A stretch of DNA of 64,000 bases, taken from NCBI RefSeq assembly GCF_008974285.1, contig NZ_BKZV01000004.1:108752-172751 (forward strand). Reading direction: 5' to 3'. Position 1 is the first letter of the stretch; every line of letters begins with the position of its first letter. The notes beneath the pieces are model-generated. The model saw only the letters and a program-made list of their open reading frames with translations. It was not told where the DNA came from and ran no database searches. The DNA is from Thermogemmatispora aurantia (GTDB lineage Bacteria; Chloroflexota; Ktedonobacteria; Ktedonobacterales; Ktedonobacteraceae). The translations under genes and the position numbers were made by a program. Shown here piece after piece: positions 23,418 through 32,510 of this stretch.

Positions 23418-24635
23418 TCAAAGAGGACGCTTGTCTCGTGACTCAGCCAGGCGCTCCAGGCACTCCAGGGCCTTTTGCAGAGCGCGACAGGTTTGCTGGC
23501 GGGCCTCCTGATAAGTGCGCTGCTCTTGTCGGGACTCGCCGGGGGGACAGCAGTGGCGCAGATGCTCGACAGCCTGCCAGAGCTCCCTGACGGCCTGAGC
23601 GAGGTTATCGAGGCGCAGACGCAGGGCGCGATCAGCAGGAGGGTTCATCAAAACCTGCTGCAACTGCGTAGCCAGTCTCTGGAGCTGCTGGCAGTAGTAC
23701 CGGCATTGATCCTTATAAATCACGTAGGAAATCAGAAGCATATTCAGGGCCTCACCAAGTAACTCCTTATAGGTAGGAAGCTGCTGTAGGAAGATGAGCA
23801 ATGGAGCAGCGTTGGATGGAGGAGCTGCCGATGGAGGCTCAAGGCTGGCAATCGGCGTCTCAGGGACTGGCTGATCCCTGGGGGGGAGCCACTGGTCCAG
23901 CAGCTCAAAAGCAAAGGCACGGGCATGAGCGATGGCCAGCTGCTGATAGCCCTGAGCGTCGCGCTCTTGCTTATCGTCAAGCTGATCGGAGATTCCTCGC
24001 ACCACAATGGCCGGGGTTTGGGTCCGATAAGCGGCCTCCATGAAGCCGGCGTCCTCCATGGCCACGGCCACCGCATCGCTGTAGTAGGTGCGAATAAAGT
24101 GGTAGAGGTCTGAATCTTTAGAGGTCAGTAAGATGTCGCCAGCGACGAGCGGTTTCGTGTAGCACGCGGGCCTCGGCAGAGGAATGGATGGGAGGCGTTG
24201 CAGCCAGCGCTCGCTACGGGCGATGCTGCGAGCAAGATCAAGCAAATGCGCATCAGGACGGTGAGGACGTGGGCGAGGCAGAAAGTGCTCGGCTACCTTG
24301 CCCGATTCGTAGTCGTAGATCAACTCGGGTACGACCACGTCTCCGGGGATCGCATCGCGTAGACTGCCGGCGACGCCGATCAGCATGGCCAGCTCTGGCC
24401 TGGTTTCCACAATGGCGCGTGCTGTCACGGCTGAACAGGTCTTATTCAGTTGCCCGCTCTCCTTAAGGATCACTTCGCAGTTCCCCCTGGTGCCCCGGAA
24501 CTGCCCAATTTCATACCGGCTGTCCGGGGCCAGTAAGAGATGACTCAAGGAACTCAGATAGCTCTGCACTTCTCGGGCCTCCAGTGACAGAGCTGTGATG
24601 ATCAACACACGTTGTTCTTCCTTGCTCTCTCCCAT
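23418..24635 (-). CDS. Nucleosidase (PNP/MTAN superfamily) with C-terminal helical domain, 405 aa
   Basis: Residues ~10-250 form a PNP_UDP_1 fold: VLIITALSLEAREVQSYL, MLIGVAGSLRDAIPGDVVVP, the catalytic-type VAMEDAGFMEAA (Glu194) and VVRGISDQLD (Asp217). After a Pro/Ser linker, residues ~280-405 are coiled helices (YYCQQLQRLATQLQQVL; QAVRELWQAVEHLRHCC). Such domains are used as effectors or sensors in bacterial conflict systems beside TIR and NTPase proteins (family knowledge). It is divergent from a TIR-nucleosidase gene. A housekeeping MTA/SAH nucleosidase would lack the helical tail, so a defence role is the better guess. Confidence 0.8.
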   Translation of the reverse strand: MGESKEEQRVLIITALSLEAREVQSYLSSLSHLLLAPDSRYEIGQFRGTRGNCEVILKESGQLNKTCSAVTARAIVETRPELAMLIGVAGSLRDAIPGDVVVPELIYDYESGKVAEHFLPRPRPHRPDAHLLDLARSIARSERWLQRLPSIPLPRPACYTKPLVAGDILLTSKDSDLYHFIRTYYSDAVAVAMEDAGFMEAAYRTQTPAIVVRGISDQLDDKQERDAQGYQQLAIAHARAFAFELLDQWLPPRDQPVPETPIASLEPPSAAPPSNAAPLLIFLQQLPTYKELLGEALNMLLISYVIYKDQCRYYCQQLQRLATQLQQVLMNPPADRALRLRLDNLAQAVRELWQAVEHLRHCCPPGESRQEQRTYQEARQQTCRALQKALECLERLAESRDKRPL

Positions 24636-25178
24636 GATGCAATCCTTTCTGCACCATCAGAGATATCTGCTTCTGCTGTCTCCTCATTGGCAGGCAGCAG
24701 CTGCCGATCTGACAAGAAGCGCTGAGATCATTATTCTTTCTTGGATGGAGTCGGTAGCACTGAAGGATTTTGCACTCCTTATTGTCGACAAGTTGCTTGA
24801 TTGGCAGCGCTTTTCTCCAAAATACACGTCGCTTGCTCTCTTGTAAATGGCATTGCCATCAATTCTCACTCTTATTGATCATATGTTGTCATAAACAAGC
24901 AAGCAGTATTTAAGGGCTTGCTGATATTCCTAGACAAACAGGCTATCGATTTAAAGTGGGCTATGCTTCGCGTACGATAGTTCTATATAATGATTAGACA
25001 GGATGAGATGATCAAAATGTGAGCCAGTACGCTGCAAGAAGCGAGAGCCAGGGTGGCGGATCGGGCCTATGAAGACCCATGAGATCCAGCCCCTTTTGCT
25101 GCCTTCCTGCTTTATAGCTATGCTGTACGGTGTCTGTTTCTGGAAGATGGCCTTGCGAAGAAGAAAACGAGGTGATTC
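24636..25178. promoter_or_regulatory. Divergent intergenic region of the nucleosidase pair
   Basis: An AT-rich stretch (local contrast to the window) between the two divergent genes. It holds the perfect 6-1-6 palindrome ATGGCATTGCCAT (24847-24859), an operator candidate. AGCAAGC/GCTTGCT inverted repeats lie near 24898-24925. A consensus -10, TATAAT (24986-24991), faces the TIR gene; no good -35 goes with it. Confidence 0.4.
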
Positions 25179-26498
25179 GTGGCTGTCAACCTCTTTTATC
25201 TCTGCGCCCGTAGCGATGACGATGAGCGTCTGCTTGATCAGCTGAAGAGCTTCCTCAGCCCGCTGCGCCAAGCCGGGCTGATCGACGACTGGGAGCCGCG
25301 GCAGCTTCGCGCCGGGCAGCTGGTGCGCGAGGAACTCCGTCGGCACCTGAGCGCCGCAGACATCATCTTGGTGCTCTTAAGCCCCGATCTGCTCAATGAT
25401 CCGTTCTACCCGGAGCTACGGCAACTTGCCTGGGAGCGTCATCAGCGTGAGCCTGGGCGTGTGCGTCTCTTTCCTGTGAAGCTGCGGGAATGCCCTTACG
25501 AGCTAGAGCCGTTTGCCGATCTGGTCATTTTCCCTCCCAATGGGCGAGCGCTGCACGCCCTCCCGCCGGCGCAGCGCGAAAAGGAGCTGAAAAATCTGGC
25601 CTTACAAATTCGCATGCTGGCTGCCGGCGAAGGAGGGCAGGAGAGACCTGGGCCGGCGGCGGCGCCTATGGCTACCTCCTTTGGGCCTGTCTCCCAGGCG
25701 GGCGGGAGCCAGACGGCGGAGAGTCGCCGCAGCGGCTCGACGCTCTCCGCTCAGCGCTGCGATGTTCTGCTCGTGACGGCCACCGATGTCGAGGTGCAAG
25801 CTGTGCGCGAGATTGCCCAGCGTGAGTGGGGCGCGCGTTTCGAGCGCCAGTATGGCCGGATCGAGACCTACTACTTTTTAGGCGAGATCGGGGGAGCTGC
25901 CACCTGGCTGCTGCGCACGGAGATGGGAACCCTGGGCGCCGGCGGGGCGACGCTGGCGGTCAGTGAAGCCATTCGCTCTCTGAAGCCGGCAGCGGTGATC
26001 ATGGTGGGGATCGCCTTCGGCCTGCGACCCGACGAGCAGCAACTTGGCGACATCCTGGTCTCGCGGCAGCTCATGAGCTACGAGCCGCAGCGCCTTGGCT
26101 CCGGCGCCCACGGTGAAATGGTTCTGGTGCCGCGTGGAGACCGCGCCACCGCCTCGCCGCGCCTGCTGAGCCGCTTCCGCGATGCAAAGCTAGACTGGAA
26201 CGGACCTGAGCCGCATTTCGGCTTGCTGCTGAGTGGCGAGAAGCTCGTCGATCATCCTGACCTGCTCAAGCAGTTGCTGGCCCTCGAACCCGAGGCCATC
26301 GGGGGCGAGATGGAGGGCGCCGGCCTCTATGCGGCGGCCATGCGCGAGCGCTGCGAGTGGATCGTCGTCAAGGCCATTTGCGATTGGGGTGACGGTCATA
26401 AGCGGGAGAACAAGGCCGAGAACCAGCGCCGCGCTGCCGACAATGCGGTCCGCTTCGTGCTCTCTGTGCTTGGCAGTGGAGGTCTGAAGCCCTCCTAG
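25179..26498 (+). CDS. TIR-nucleosidase fusion protein, 439 aa
   Basis: The start is GTG 25179, just after GAGGTG. Residues 1-145 are a bacterial TIR domain: NLFYLCARSDDDERLLDQL, DDWEPRQLRAGQLVREEL, ADIILVLLSPDLLNDPFYPE, with Glu79 at the NADase position. Residues ~190-435 are a PNP/MTAN fold with DVLLVTATDVEVQAV, VIMVGIAFGL, GGEMEGAGLYAAA (Glu379) and KAICDWGDG (Asp402). Both active sites look intact. TIR domains cleave NAD+ or make cyclic ADP-ribose signals in immunity; nucleosidase domains act on nucleosides or related products. The fusion suggests a two-step nucleotide-depleting or signalling effector. Confidence 0.85.
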   Translation: MAVNLFYLCARSDDDERLLDQLKSFLSPLRQAGLIDDWEPRQLRAGQLVREELRRHLSAADIILVLLSPDLLNDPFYPELRQLAWERHQREPGRVRLFPVKLRECPYELEPFADLVIFPPNGRALHALPPAQREKELKNLALQIRMLAAGEGGQERPGPAAAPMATSFGPVSQAGGSQTAESRRSGSTLSAQRCDVLLVTATDVEVQAVREIAQREWGARFERQYGRIETYYFLGEIGGAATWLLRTEMGTLGAGGATLAVSEAIRSLKPAAVIMVGIAFGLRPDEQQLGDILVSRQLMSYEPQRLGSGAHGEMVLVPRGDRATASPRLLSRFRDAKLDWNGPEPHFGLLLSGEKLVDHPDLLKQLLALEPEAIGGEMEGAGLYAAAMRERCEWIVVKAICDWGDGHKRENKAENQRRAADNAVRFVLSVLGSGGLKPS

Positions 26499-26770
26499 CC
26501 TGGTCGGCGCTGATCTTGCTTGCTGGCCTGCTGGCGGCAGGTGGTCTGGTCCGGTGCCCGGTCACCGGGCCGGTCCCGCCGGAAGGAGGAAGGTGAGCCG
26601 GCTGGCCTGCTCAGGGTCGCCGCCTCGGCCCCGCGTGAGGCTGCCGCAGTACTGCTGGACCAGGGCGGGCCGGTGGTGAGATCTCTCTGTGGTAGACTAA
26701 GGGCGAGCTGCACACATGTTGGATCTGAGAGAGGAGCAATACTGACCAGGGATGGTGCTAGGATAGTTGG

Positions 26771-28135
26771 TTGCCATCATCCTGGAAGGCCGTCGCGAGA
26801 GCTGTGGCACAAGAACGCTATTTCTCTGAAACACTCTTTCCCGAGCTGGAGTCGCTGCCAGTAGAGGTGCGGCCTGAACGCAGCGGCACCTTTGCCGACA
26901 ATCTGAGCCTGCCTGTGCATCGCTGGTTCCGTTATCCGGCTGGCTTCTCTGCCCTCTGGGTTCGTCAGCTTCTGCAGCGTGAGCGCAACCAGGGTCGAAG
27001 GCGCGTGCTAGATCCTTTCTGCGGCACAGGGACGGTGCTGCTCGAAGCCGAATATGCTGGTCTGGAAGCTGTGGGTCTGGAAGCCCATCCCTTCCTCGTA
27101 CGGGTGGCGGAGGCGAAGCTGCACTGGCGAGAAGAGGTCTCCTTGCTGCGACGAGCTGCCTCCGATCTTGTTGCTCTGGCTCGGACGCTGCCGCCAATTG
27201 CCGAGGAGCCGTCTGAGCTGCTACTCAGATGTTATCGGCCTGAGACGCTCCAGCGGCTGAGACAGTTGCTACGGGCCTGGCAGGAGCAGGTGTCTGCCTG
27301 GCCGGCGGCACTCTCCGAGCTCCTCTGGCTGGCCCTGGCCGCTATTCTGCGTCCCTGTGCCTCGGTAGGAACGGCTCAGTGGCAATATGTCCTGCCTTCT
27401 AAGACAAAAGCCCAGGTTGCTGATCCTTTTGAGGCCTTTCTCTCCCGGGTCGAGCTGATGGCCGATGACATGTCCTGCTGGCAACGGCAGGCGCGAGATG
27501 GCAAAGGGCGCATCTTGCGAGGCGATGCACGCACCTGCGAGGGAGTGCCTGCCGGCTGGGCCGAGCTGGTGATTACCTCTCCGCCCTATGCCAACAACTA
27601 TGACTATGCCGATGCCACCCGTCTGGAACTCTGCTTTTTTGGGGAGATCGAGCGCTGGCGTGATCTGCAGCTGGCCGTCCGTCGCTATCTGATTCGCTCC
27701 TGTACCCAGCACGTCAGTGACCTGGTGCAGGCGACCGATCAGTTGCTGGCTGATCCGCTGCTGACCCCGTTGCAGCCAGAGCTGCGGGCCACCTGCGCGC
27801 GCTTGGAAGAGGAGCGGCTCTTGCATGGCGGCAGAAAAGCCTACCATACCATGATCGCCGCCTATTTTCTGGATATGGCCCGCAGCTGGCAGGCGCTGCG
27901 CCGTGTTACCGCCGCAGGGGGGCTGGTCTGTCTGGTGATAGGGGACTCCGCCCCCTATGGGATTCATGTGCCCGTAGAGCAATGGCTCGGCAAGCTGGCC
28001 CTGGCCAGCGGCTTCCGCTCCTGGCGCTTTGAGCCGCTGCGCGCTCGCAATGTCAAATGGCAGAATCGTAAGCATCGTGTCCCCTTGCGTGAGGGGCTGC
28101 TCTGGATTGAGGGAGCATTGCTACTGGCTGGCTGA
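26771..28135 (+). CDS. DNA methyltransferase (amino-MTase type), 454 aa
   Basis: The start is TTG 26771 behind AGGA; GTG 26804 is the alternative. The SAM motif I is RVLDPFCGTGTVLLEAEYAG (residues ~78-97). The catalytic motif IV is TSPPYANNYDYA (residue ~272), giving the order I then IV. SPPY is typical of N4-cytosine or N6-adenine DNA methylases. A large helical region lies between them, a possible target-recognition part. No restriction endonuclease gene is visible nearby. It lies 272 bp after the TIR-nucleosidase gene on the same strand, so it may be an orphan or an island companion. Confidence 0.8.
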   Translation: MPSSWKAVARAVAQERYFSETLFPELESLPVEVRPERSGTFADNLSLPVHRWFRYPAGFSALWVRQLLQRERNQGRRRVLDPFCGTGTVLLEAEYAGLEAVGLEAHPFLVRVAEAKLHWREEVSLLRRAASDLVALARTLPPIAEEPSELLLRCYRPETLQRLRQLLRAWQEQVSAWPAALSELLWLALAAILRPCASVGTAQWQYVLPSKTKAQVADPFEAFLSRVELMADDMSCWQRQARDGKGRILRGDARTCEGVPAGWAELVITSPPYANNYDYADATRLELCFFGEIERWRDLQLAVRRYLIRSCTQHVSDLVQATDQLLADPLLTPLQPELRATCARLEEERLLHGGRKAYHTMIAAYFLDMARSWQALRRVTAAGGLVCLVIGDSAPYGIHVPVEQWLGKLALASGFRSWRFEPLRARNVKWQNRKHRVPLREGLLWIEGALLLAG

Positions 28136-28583
28136 GAAGTCATCTCTTGCCCTGACCCCTGACAGCAAGGCGGCGCGCGATGGCCAGGAAGGGGAACGGC
28201 GTGCGCCCGTTCACCGAACCGGGATGGGGCCGTCACTGCTGAGAAACCAGAGCGGCAAAGCATTCCCTGGCCACCCGCCTCCGCCTCGTGAGAAGGATAC
28301 GCAGAGATTATGCAAACGGATTACCTCATTTGCGCAGAGCAGCAAGCGTCTCAGTTGTCGATGCTCATCGCTATCCCTGCCCCTGCTTGCAACTAAACCT
28401 GCTGCAAAGTGTGAACAACAGGGCGCTCTTGCCCGGTCCTTCGCACTTCTCCTGCAACCTTTTTCCGGTGACTGTGCAACGCTGTGCAGCACGATTGGCC
28501 GGTCTCTGCGTCAGAGTCTGGCTGGTGAAAAGGGCCACTCGCCTGGGCTATACTAACCCCTGTTGGAAATGGAGGTTGCAACG
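28136..28583. other. Intergenic leader before the EamA gene
   Basis: No gene supported. Visible features are TGCAAA (about 28312) facing TTTGCGCA 12-20 bp later, an operator-like inverted repeat, and a TATACT -10 box (28549-28554) 30 bp before the EamA start with a weak GTGAAA -35. Confidence 0.35.
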
Positions 28584-29555
28584 ATGCATTCGACCAAACA
28601 AGGCGATGCCCGCGCCGCACTATCGCTAGTCATCACTCTGCTACTATGGGCTTCTGCCTTCGCCGGCATTCGCGCAGGTCTGCAGAGCTACTCGCCCGGT
28701 GCCCTCATCCTGCTGCGTTTTCTCGTCGCCTCGCTGGCCCTGGCACTCTATGCCCTGCTCACGCGCATGCGCCTGCCCGCCTGGCGCGACCTGCCCGGTC
28801 TGCTTGTGCTCGGCCTGATAGGCATCACCGGTTACCATGCCGGCCTGACCTTCGGTGAGCTGACCGTCAACGCCGGCACAGCCAGCTTCCTGGTGGCCTC
28901 GGTCCCCTGCTTCACGGCCTTGCTGGCCCTGCTCGTACTGCGCGAACGCCTGACGCTCTGGGGCTGGCTGGGAATCACCATCAGCGTCGTAGGCGTCACC
29001 ATTATCTCGCTGGGCGGCAAGGAGGGCCTCCATTTCACTCCCGGCGCTCTGCTGGTGCTGCTCGCCTCGCTCTGCGAAAGCGTCTACTTCATCGTTCAGA
29101 AACGCTACATGCAGCGCTACAGCAGCAGCGAGATGACGGCCTACACGATGTGGGCTGGAACGCTCTTTATGCTGCCCTTTGCACCGGCCTTGTTGCACGA
29201 TTGGCCCCAGGCGACACCGGCGGCGACGCTGGCGGTAGTCTATCTGGGCCTCTTCCCGGCGGCCATCGCTTACGGTACCTGGGCCTTCACTCTGGCTCGC
29301 CTGTCAGCCTCGCTGGCCACGAGCTTTCTCAATATTTCCCCGCTCCTGGCCCTGGCGATCTCCTGGCTCTGGCTGCACGAAGCTCCCACACTGCTCGAAC
29401 TGCTCGGAGGACTGATAGTCATTGTAGGGGTCTTGCTGGTGAATACGCGCGGCAAGTTTCCTACTCGCGGTGAGGAGCAGCGGCTTTCCTCCGCACCTGA
29501 GACGGCTACTACGGTGGAAACCAGCACAGCGGAGAGCTGCCACGTCGGCGACTGA
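28584..29555 (+). CDS. EamA/DMT-family transporter, 323 aa
   Basis: ATG 28584 is 8 nt after GGAGG; two upstream in-frame starts overlap the ribosome site and are rejected. Ten membrane helices in two EamA repeats (LLWASAFAGIRAGLQSYSPG; AGTASFLVASVPCFTALLAL; YAFTLARL-type second repeat) mark a drug/metabolite transporter. It probably exports a metabolite or amino acid; the substrate is unknown. The C-terminus is a short polar tail. Monocistronic. Confidence 0.88.
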   Translation: MHSTKQGDARAALSLVITLLLWASAFAGIRAGLQSYSPGALILLRFLVASLALALYALLTRMRLPAWRDLPGLLVLGLIGITGYHAGLTFGELTVNAGTASFLVASVPCFTALLALLVLRERLTLWGWLGITISVVGVTIISLGGKEGLHFTPGALLVLLASLCESVYFIVQKRYMQRYSSSEMTAYTMWAGTLFMLPFAPALLHDWPQATPAATLAVVYLGLFPAAIAYGTWAFTLARLSASLATSFLNISPLLALAISWLWLHEAPTLLELLGGLIVIVGVLLVNTRGKFPTRGEEQRLSSAPETATTVETSTAESCHVGD

Positions 29556-29614
29556 GGCTGGCCCAGCCCCAGCCTGCCGACGCGACGCGACGGACGAGCC
29601 TACGGCCTGGCAGC

Positions 29615-30601
29615 CTAATGAGCGTAGAGCGGGCGCCAGACGCCACCGTGATAGGAGCAGGCGCCGCGGATGCCGCCCGATTTGCTGTACATGCCGTCGT
29701 TGCATTCAACGACATAGCCCCGGCCATTCCAGAAATTGCCGATGCAGGAGAAGTAAGCGCAGAAGCTGGCTGGGGGCGAGTAGATCAAGGCCCCCGGCTC
29801 GAAGTTGTAGCCCCAGGGATTGCAGTTAACGCCAGGGTAGGGAATAGGGGTAGGAGTGGGCGTCGGCCTCGGCCTGGGCGTCGGTCTCGGTGTAGGGCTG
29901 GGCGTCGGCGTCGGCGCCCGCGTTGGCATTGCCGTAGGGGTGGCTGCTTGGCGCGTTGCCTGGGGAAGCTGCGTGCCATAGACCACAGCGCTAACGGCTG
30001 GCTGATGGGCCAGTGTGGCACCCTTGACAGCGCTGGCCGCCGTGGGCGTCAGGCTGTCGAGCAGGGCCTGACGCTCGCTAAACGCCGCCGCGCTCGTGCA
30101 GAAAGAGCAGACAAGGACAAGCGAGATGCAGCCCAACGCTAACGCGCGCTGGCTGCGTTGGGAACGCTGGCGATAGCACTGCCACTCGTCCCGCAGGAAC
30201 TGACCCAGGCTTTGCTGTTGACGCCGCAGCTGCGACCGCAAGGCCAGGACGAGGTAGATCGGCACAATGCTGGTGCTAAGATACCCCAGCACCAGGAGCA
30301 CTTTTTGAAAACGGCTCAGCCGCTTCCAGTTGAGCCGCCCCTCCAGGCTAAACAGACGACGACCCTCGCTGATGATGAGCGTGAACAGCACTAGCAGCAG
30401 TAAAAGCGTGTCAATGGCCTCCAAAGGCCTCTGACCAGTGGCTGCGGCGGAAGCGCTAACGCCGCTGGTAATCGCACCATCGATGCAGGCGAGCAATAGA
30501 ACAAAGAAATAGGCAAATAGTAAAGCAAGCAATAATAATACTCTGCGCCGGCCTCCAGGGCTACCAGGAACTACAGGGGTTGCTTCGGCTGATGGTTCCA
30601 T
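29615..30601 (-). CDS. Four-helix membrane protein with external DUF3761-like domain, paralogue B, 328 aa
   Basis: ATG 30601. The N-terminal half has four hydrophobic segments (VLLLLALLFAYFFVLLLACI; TLLLLLVLFTLIISEG; LLVLGYLSTSIVPIYLVLAL; ALALGCISLVLVCSFCTSA). A Pro/Thr linker ([20 protein letters not shown]) then leads to a ~70-residue Cys-rich domain beginning [15 protein letters not shown] and ending [18 protein letters not shown], which resembles DUF3761. It is a tandem paralogue of 30917-32056, and the last ~80 nt of the two genes are almost identical. Function unknown; topology suggests a surface-exposed sensor or binding domain. Confidence 0.7.
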   Translation of the reverse strand: MEPSAEATPVVPGSPGGRRRVLLLLALLFAYFFVLLLACIDGAITSGVSASAAATGQRPLEAIDTLLLLLVLFTLIISEGRRLFSLEGRLNWKRLSRFQKVLLVLGYLSTSIVPIYLVLALRSQLRRQQQSLGQFLRDEWQCYRQRSQRSQRALALGCISLVLVCSFCTSAAAFSERQALLDSLTPTAASAVKGATLAHQPAVSAVVYGTQLPQATRQAATPTAMPTRAPTPTPSPTPRPTPRPRPTPTPTPIPYPGVNCNPWGYNFEPGALIYSPPASFCAYFSCIGNFWNGRGYVVECNDGMYSKSGGIRGACSYHGGVWRPLYAH

Positions 30602-30676
30602 GCTGCCTTTCTCCTCACTTTACAGCGAATATGCTCCCTTGCTTTCTCGGGGGAGTAATATTCTGTCATATAAATC

Positions 30677-30691
30677 TATTGAATTTCAATA
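30677..30691. promoter_or_regulatory. 7-1-7 palindrome before paralogue B
   Basis: TATTGAA-T-TTCAATA, a perfect inverted repeat in an AT-rich patch 76 bp upstream of the gene starting at 30601. A looser related palindrome (ATTGGCAATTGTCAAT, about 32152-32167) precedes the paralogue starting at 32056, so the pair may share a regulator. Confidence 0.4.
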
Positions 30692-30836
30692 TATAGATCT
30701 TAACCTGTTCGAGAAAAACAGAAACTGGGCCTATACTGGCTTTACGGGCAGCCGCTGGCAAGGCTGCCCGGCTAGTGGTCTGCGGGCTGAGGCAGAGCTG
30801 GCACTCACTATCTGGAGGAACAGCGGCCTTGTCAGT

Positions 30837-30874
30837 AGAAAAAGCCGACGGCTAGCGTGGCATAGCCGCCGGCT
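30837..30874 (-). terminator. Rho-independent terminator of paralogue A
   Basis: On the minus strand AGCCGGCGGCTA, an 8-nt loop and TAGCCGTCGGCT (one mismatch) are followed by TTTTT. It lies about 43 bp after the stop at 30917. A second perfect 9-bp hairpin, CGGGCAGCC/GGCTGCCCG, lies at 30745-30770. Confidence 0.75.
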
Positions 30875-30916
30875 TCGAGGGCTCGGGAGGAAATCGCTTC
30901 GTCTGTCCCTGAGCCT

Positions 30917-32056
30917 TTAATGGGCGTAGAGCGGGCGCCAGACGCCACCGTGATCGGAGCAGGCGCCGCGGATGCCGCCCGATTTGCTGTACATGCCGTC
31001 GCTACACTCGACGACGTAGCCTTTGCCCTCCCAGAAGCTGGAGATGCAGTCGAAGTAGCTGCAAAAATCGGTGGGAGGCGAGTAGATGAGACTGCCGTTG
31101 GTGGAATCGAAGTTGTAGCCCCAGGGATTGCAGTTGACGCCAGGGCAGGGGGTGGGCGTGGGCGCCTCGGTAGGCACGGGAGTAGGCGTCGGTGTGGGGG
31201 TGGGCGCCTCAGTGGGGGCAGGTGAAGGCCTGGGTGTCGGTGTGGGTGTCGGCGTGGGTGATGGTGTAGGGGTAGGTGATGGTGTAGGTGATGGTGTAGG
31301 CGCAGGGGTAGGTGATAGTGTAGGCGTGGGCGCACGAGTCGGAGCAACGGTTGCGCCCGGCTTGCGTGCTGTTGTTGGGGTCGGGGTTGCGCTGCTCGCG
31401 GTAACTGTGCTGCCAGCAGTCGGCGAAGCGGCCAGGGAAACAGGGCGGTTCTCCGCCGGGACCGTGGGCGAGGCCGGGGACATGCTTGCCTGAATGATGC
31501 TCTGGCCAAGCATACCCGCCAGGCAAGAGCAGAGAGCGCAGAGTAGCAGCAGGATGCTTCCTCCTACCCCGAAGGCCAGACGCTGGCTCGCTCTCTGGCC
31601 TCGCCAGATCTGCTGCAGTGCTCTCCCCAGAGTTCCGCCGCGCGCGTCAAGATAGTGGCGTGTGGCCTGACGCAGGTAGACCAGGGGCATGATCACGAGG
31701 AGCAAATAGAGCGCTCCCGTCAGGAACTTGCGCCAGCGACCTCGGGCTGTCCACGGCGGCCCTCCACCTGGATTCCAGAAGCGTCGGCCATCGGTGAGTA
31801 GTATCAGAATGTTCACCAGCAGGAAAAGGAGCAGGCTCAGGAGGCCACAGAAAACAATGCTGAGGCTGGCCTCGCGGCCCAGGCTAACGCCGACCAGGCT
31901 CGCTGCTAGAGCCAGAAAGGCGGCCAGCCCGTAAAGCAAGATGAGGAGCAGGAGCCACTCCCCTCGCTGCGAAAGCTGCTCCTGCCAGAGCACGTGCCCC
32001 GTCGCGCCAGATCCCTCCGGCGGATACGCTGCTCCTGCCGTCGGCCACGATTGCAT
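30917..32056 (-). CDS. Four-helix membrane protein with external DUF3761-like domain, paralogue A, 379 aa
   Basis: ATG 32056 follows GAGAGGAGA. Same architecture as its neighbour: four N-terminal helices ([76 protein letters not shown]), then a longer Thr/Pro/Ser repeat linker of ~75 residues, then the Cys-rich end ([35 protein letters not shown]). The C-terminal domain DNA is nearly identical to paralogue B while the membrane halves have diverged, as expected from gene conversion. Function unknown. Confidence 0.7.
   Translation of the reverse strand: MQSWPTAGAAYPPEGSGATGHVLWQEQLSQRGEWLLLLILLYGLAAFLALAASLVGVSLGREASLSIVFCGLLSLLLFLLVNILILLTDGRRFWNPGGGPPWTARGRWRKFLTGALYLLLVIMPLVYLRQATRHYLDARGGTLGRALQQIWRGQRASQRLAFGVGGSILLLLCALCSCLAGMLGQSIIQASMSPASPTVPAENRPVSLAASPTAGSTVTASSATPTPTTARKPGATVAPTRAPTPTLSPTPAPTPSPTPSPTPTPSPTPTPTPTPRPSPAPTEAPTPTPTPTPVPTEAPTPTPCPGVNCNPWGYNFDSTNGSLIYSPPTDFCSYFDCISSFWEGKGYVVECSDGMYSKSGGIRGACSDHGGVWRPLYAH
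31140..31335 (-). repeat. Low-complexity Thr/Pro/Ser codon repeat
   Basis: Degenerate tandem units, read on the plus strand as GGTGTAGG/GGCGTCGG variants, encode [11 protein letters not shown] linker repeats of the membrane protein. The shorter counterpart in paralogue B is at about 29845-29935. Slippage-prone, so linker length is likely variable. Confidence 0.75.
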
Positions 32057-32510
32057 GCTTGTTCTCCTCTCCGCGGAAGTGCTTGCACGACAATTCCTCT
32101 ACCATTCGCTCTGCCTGGCACAACGGTGACAACCATATATATGTTCGATATATTGGCAATTGTCAATGAATAGAATATAAGTATTTTTATCTAGTTATTG
32201 TAGAGATGAAGAATATTTGTAGTAAGAAGTAATAAGCATGAAAAAACTGTCTTGAGAGCCAGAGGCGTCGGAGCATCCGCAGCCCAGCTGGTATGTTGCA
32301 CTGCCAGAGATCGGCCTGCCTTCTAGGCAGCTTCATTTGTGTGCTGTGTGTAGCACAGAAATGGGCACGATTCTTGCAACTATGTCTTTCCAGCAGGAAA
32401 CTGCCTCAGTGGGGAGCAGGGAAGGCAAGGGCAGAGGGAAGAACGGCCAGGAGGAGAGAGACGCACCTGGATGGTGCAGCTCCCGCCTCCGCTAGAAGGT
32501 GAAAGCTGCT
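32057..32510. other. Divergent intergenic region before the GH15 gene
   Basis: Bases 32120-32245 are strongly AT-rich and probably hold the promoters for the membrane protein. Further right are the hairpins CTGCC-TTCT-AGGCAG near 32317-32332 and TGTGCT-GTGTGT-AGCACA at 32340-32357. I see no gene. Confidence 0.3.

Noticed and set aside
20594..28244. CACTGCTGAGAAACC present at about 20594 and 28230
   Set aside because: A 15-nt match is expected a few times by chance in 64 kb of GC-rich sequence; flanks do not align and no shared structure appears.
31140..31335. Regular short repeats that could be read as a CRISPR-like array
   Set aside because: The period is too short and degenerate, there are no spacers, and the region is in frame coding for a Thr/Pro linker. 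No CRISPR array or cas gene was seen in the window.
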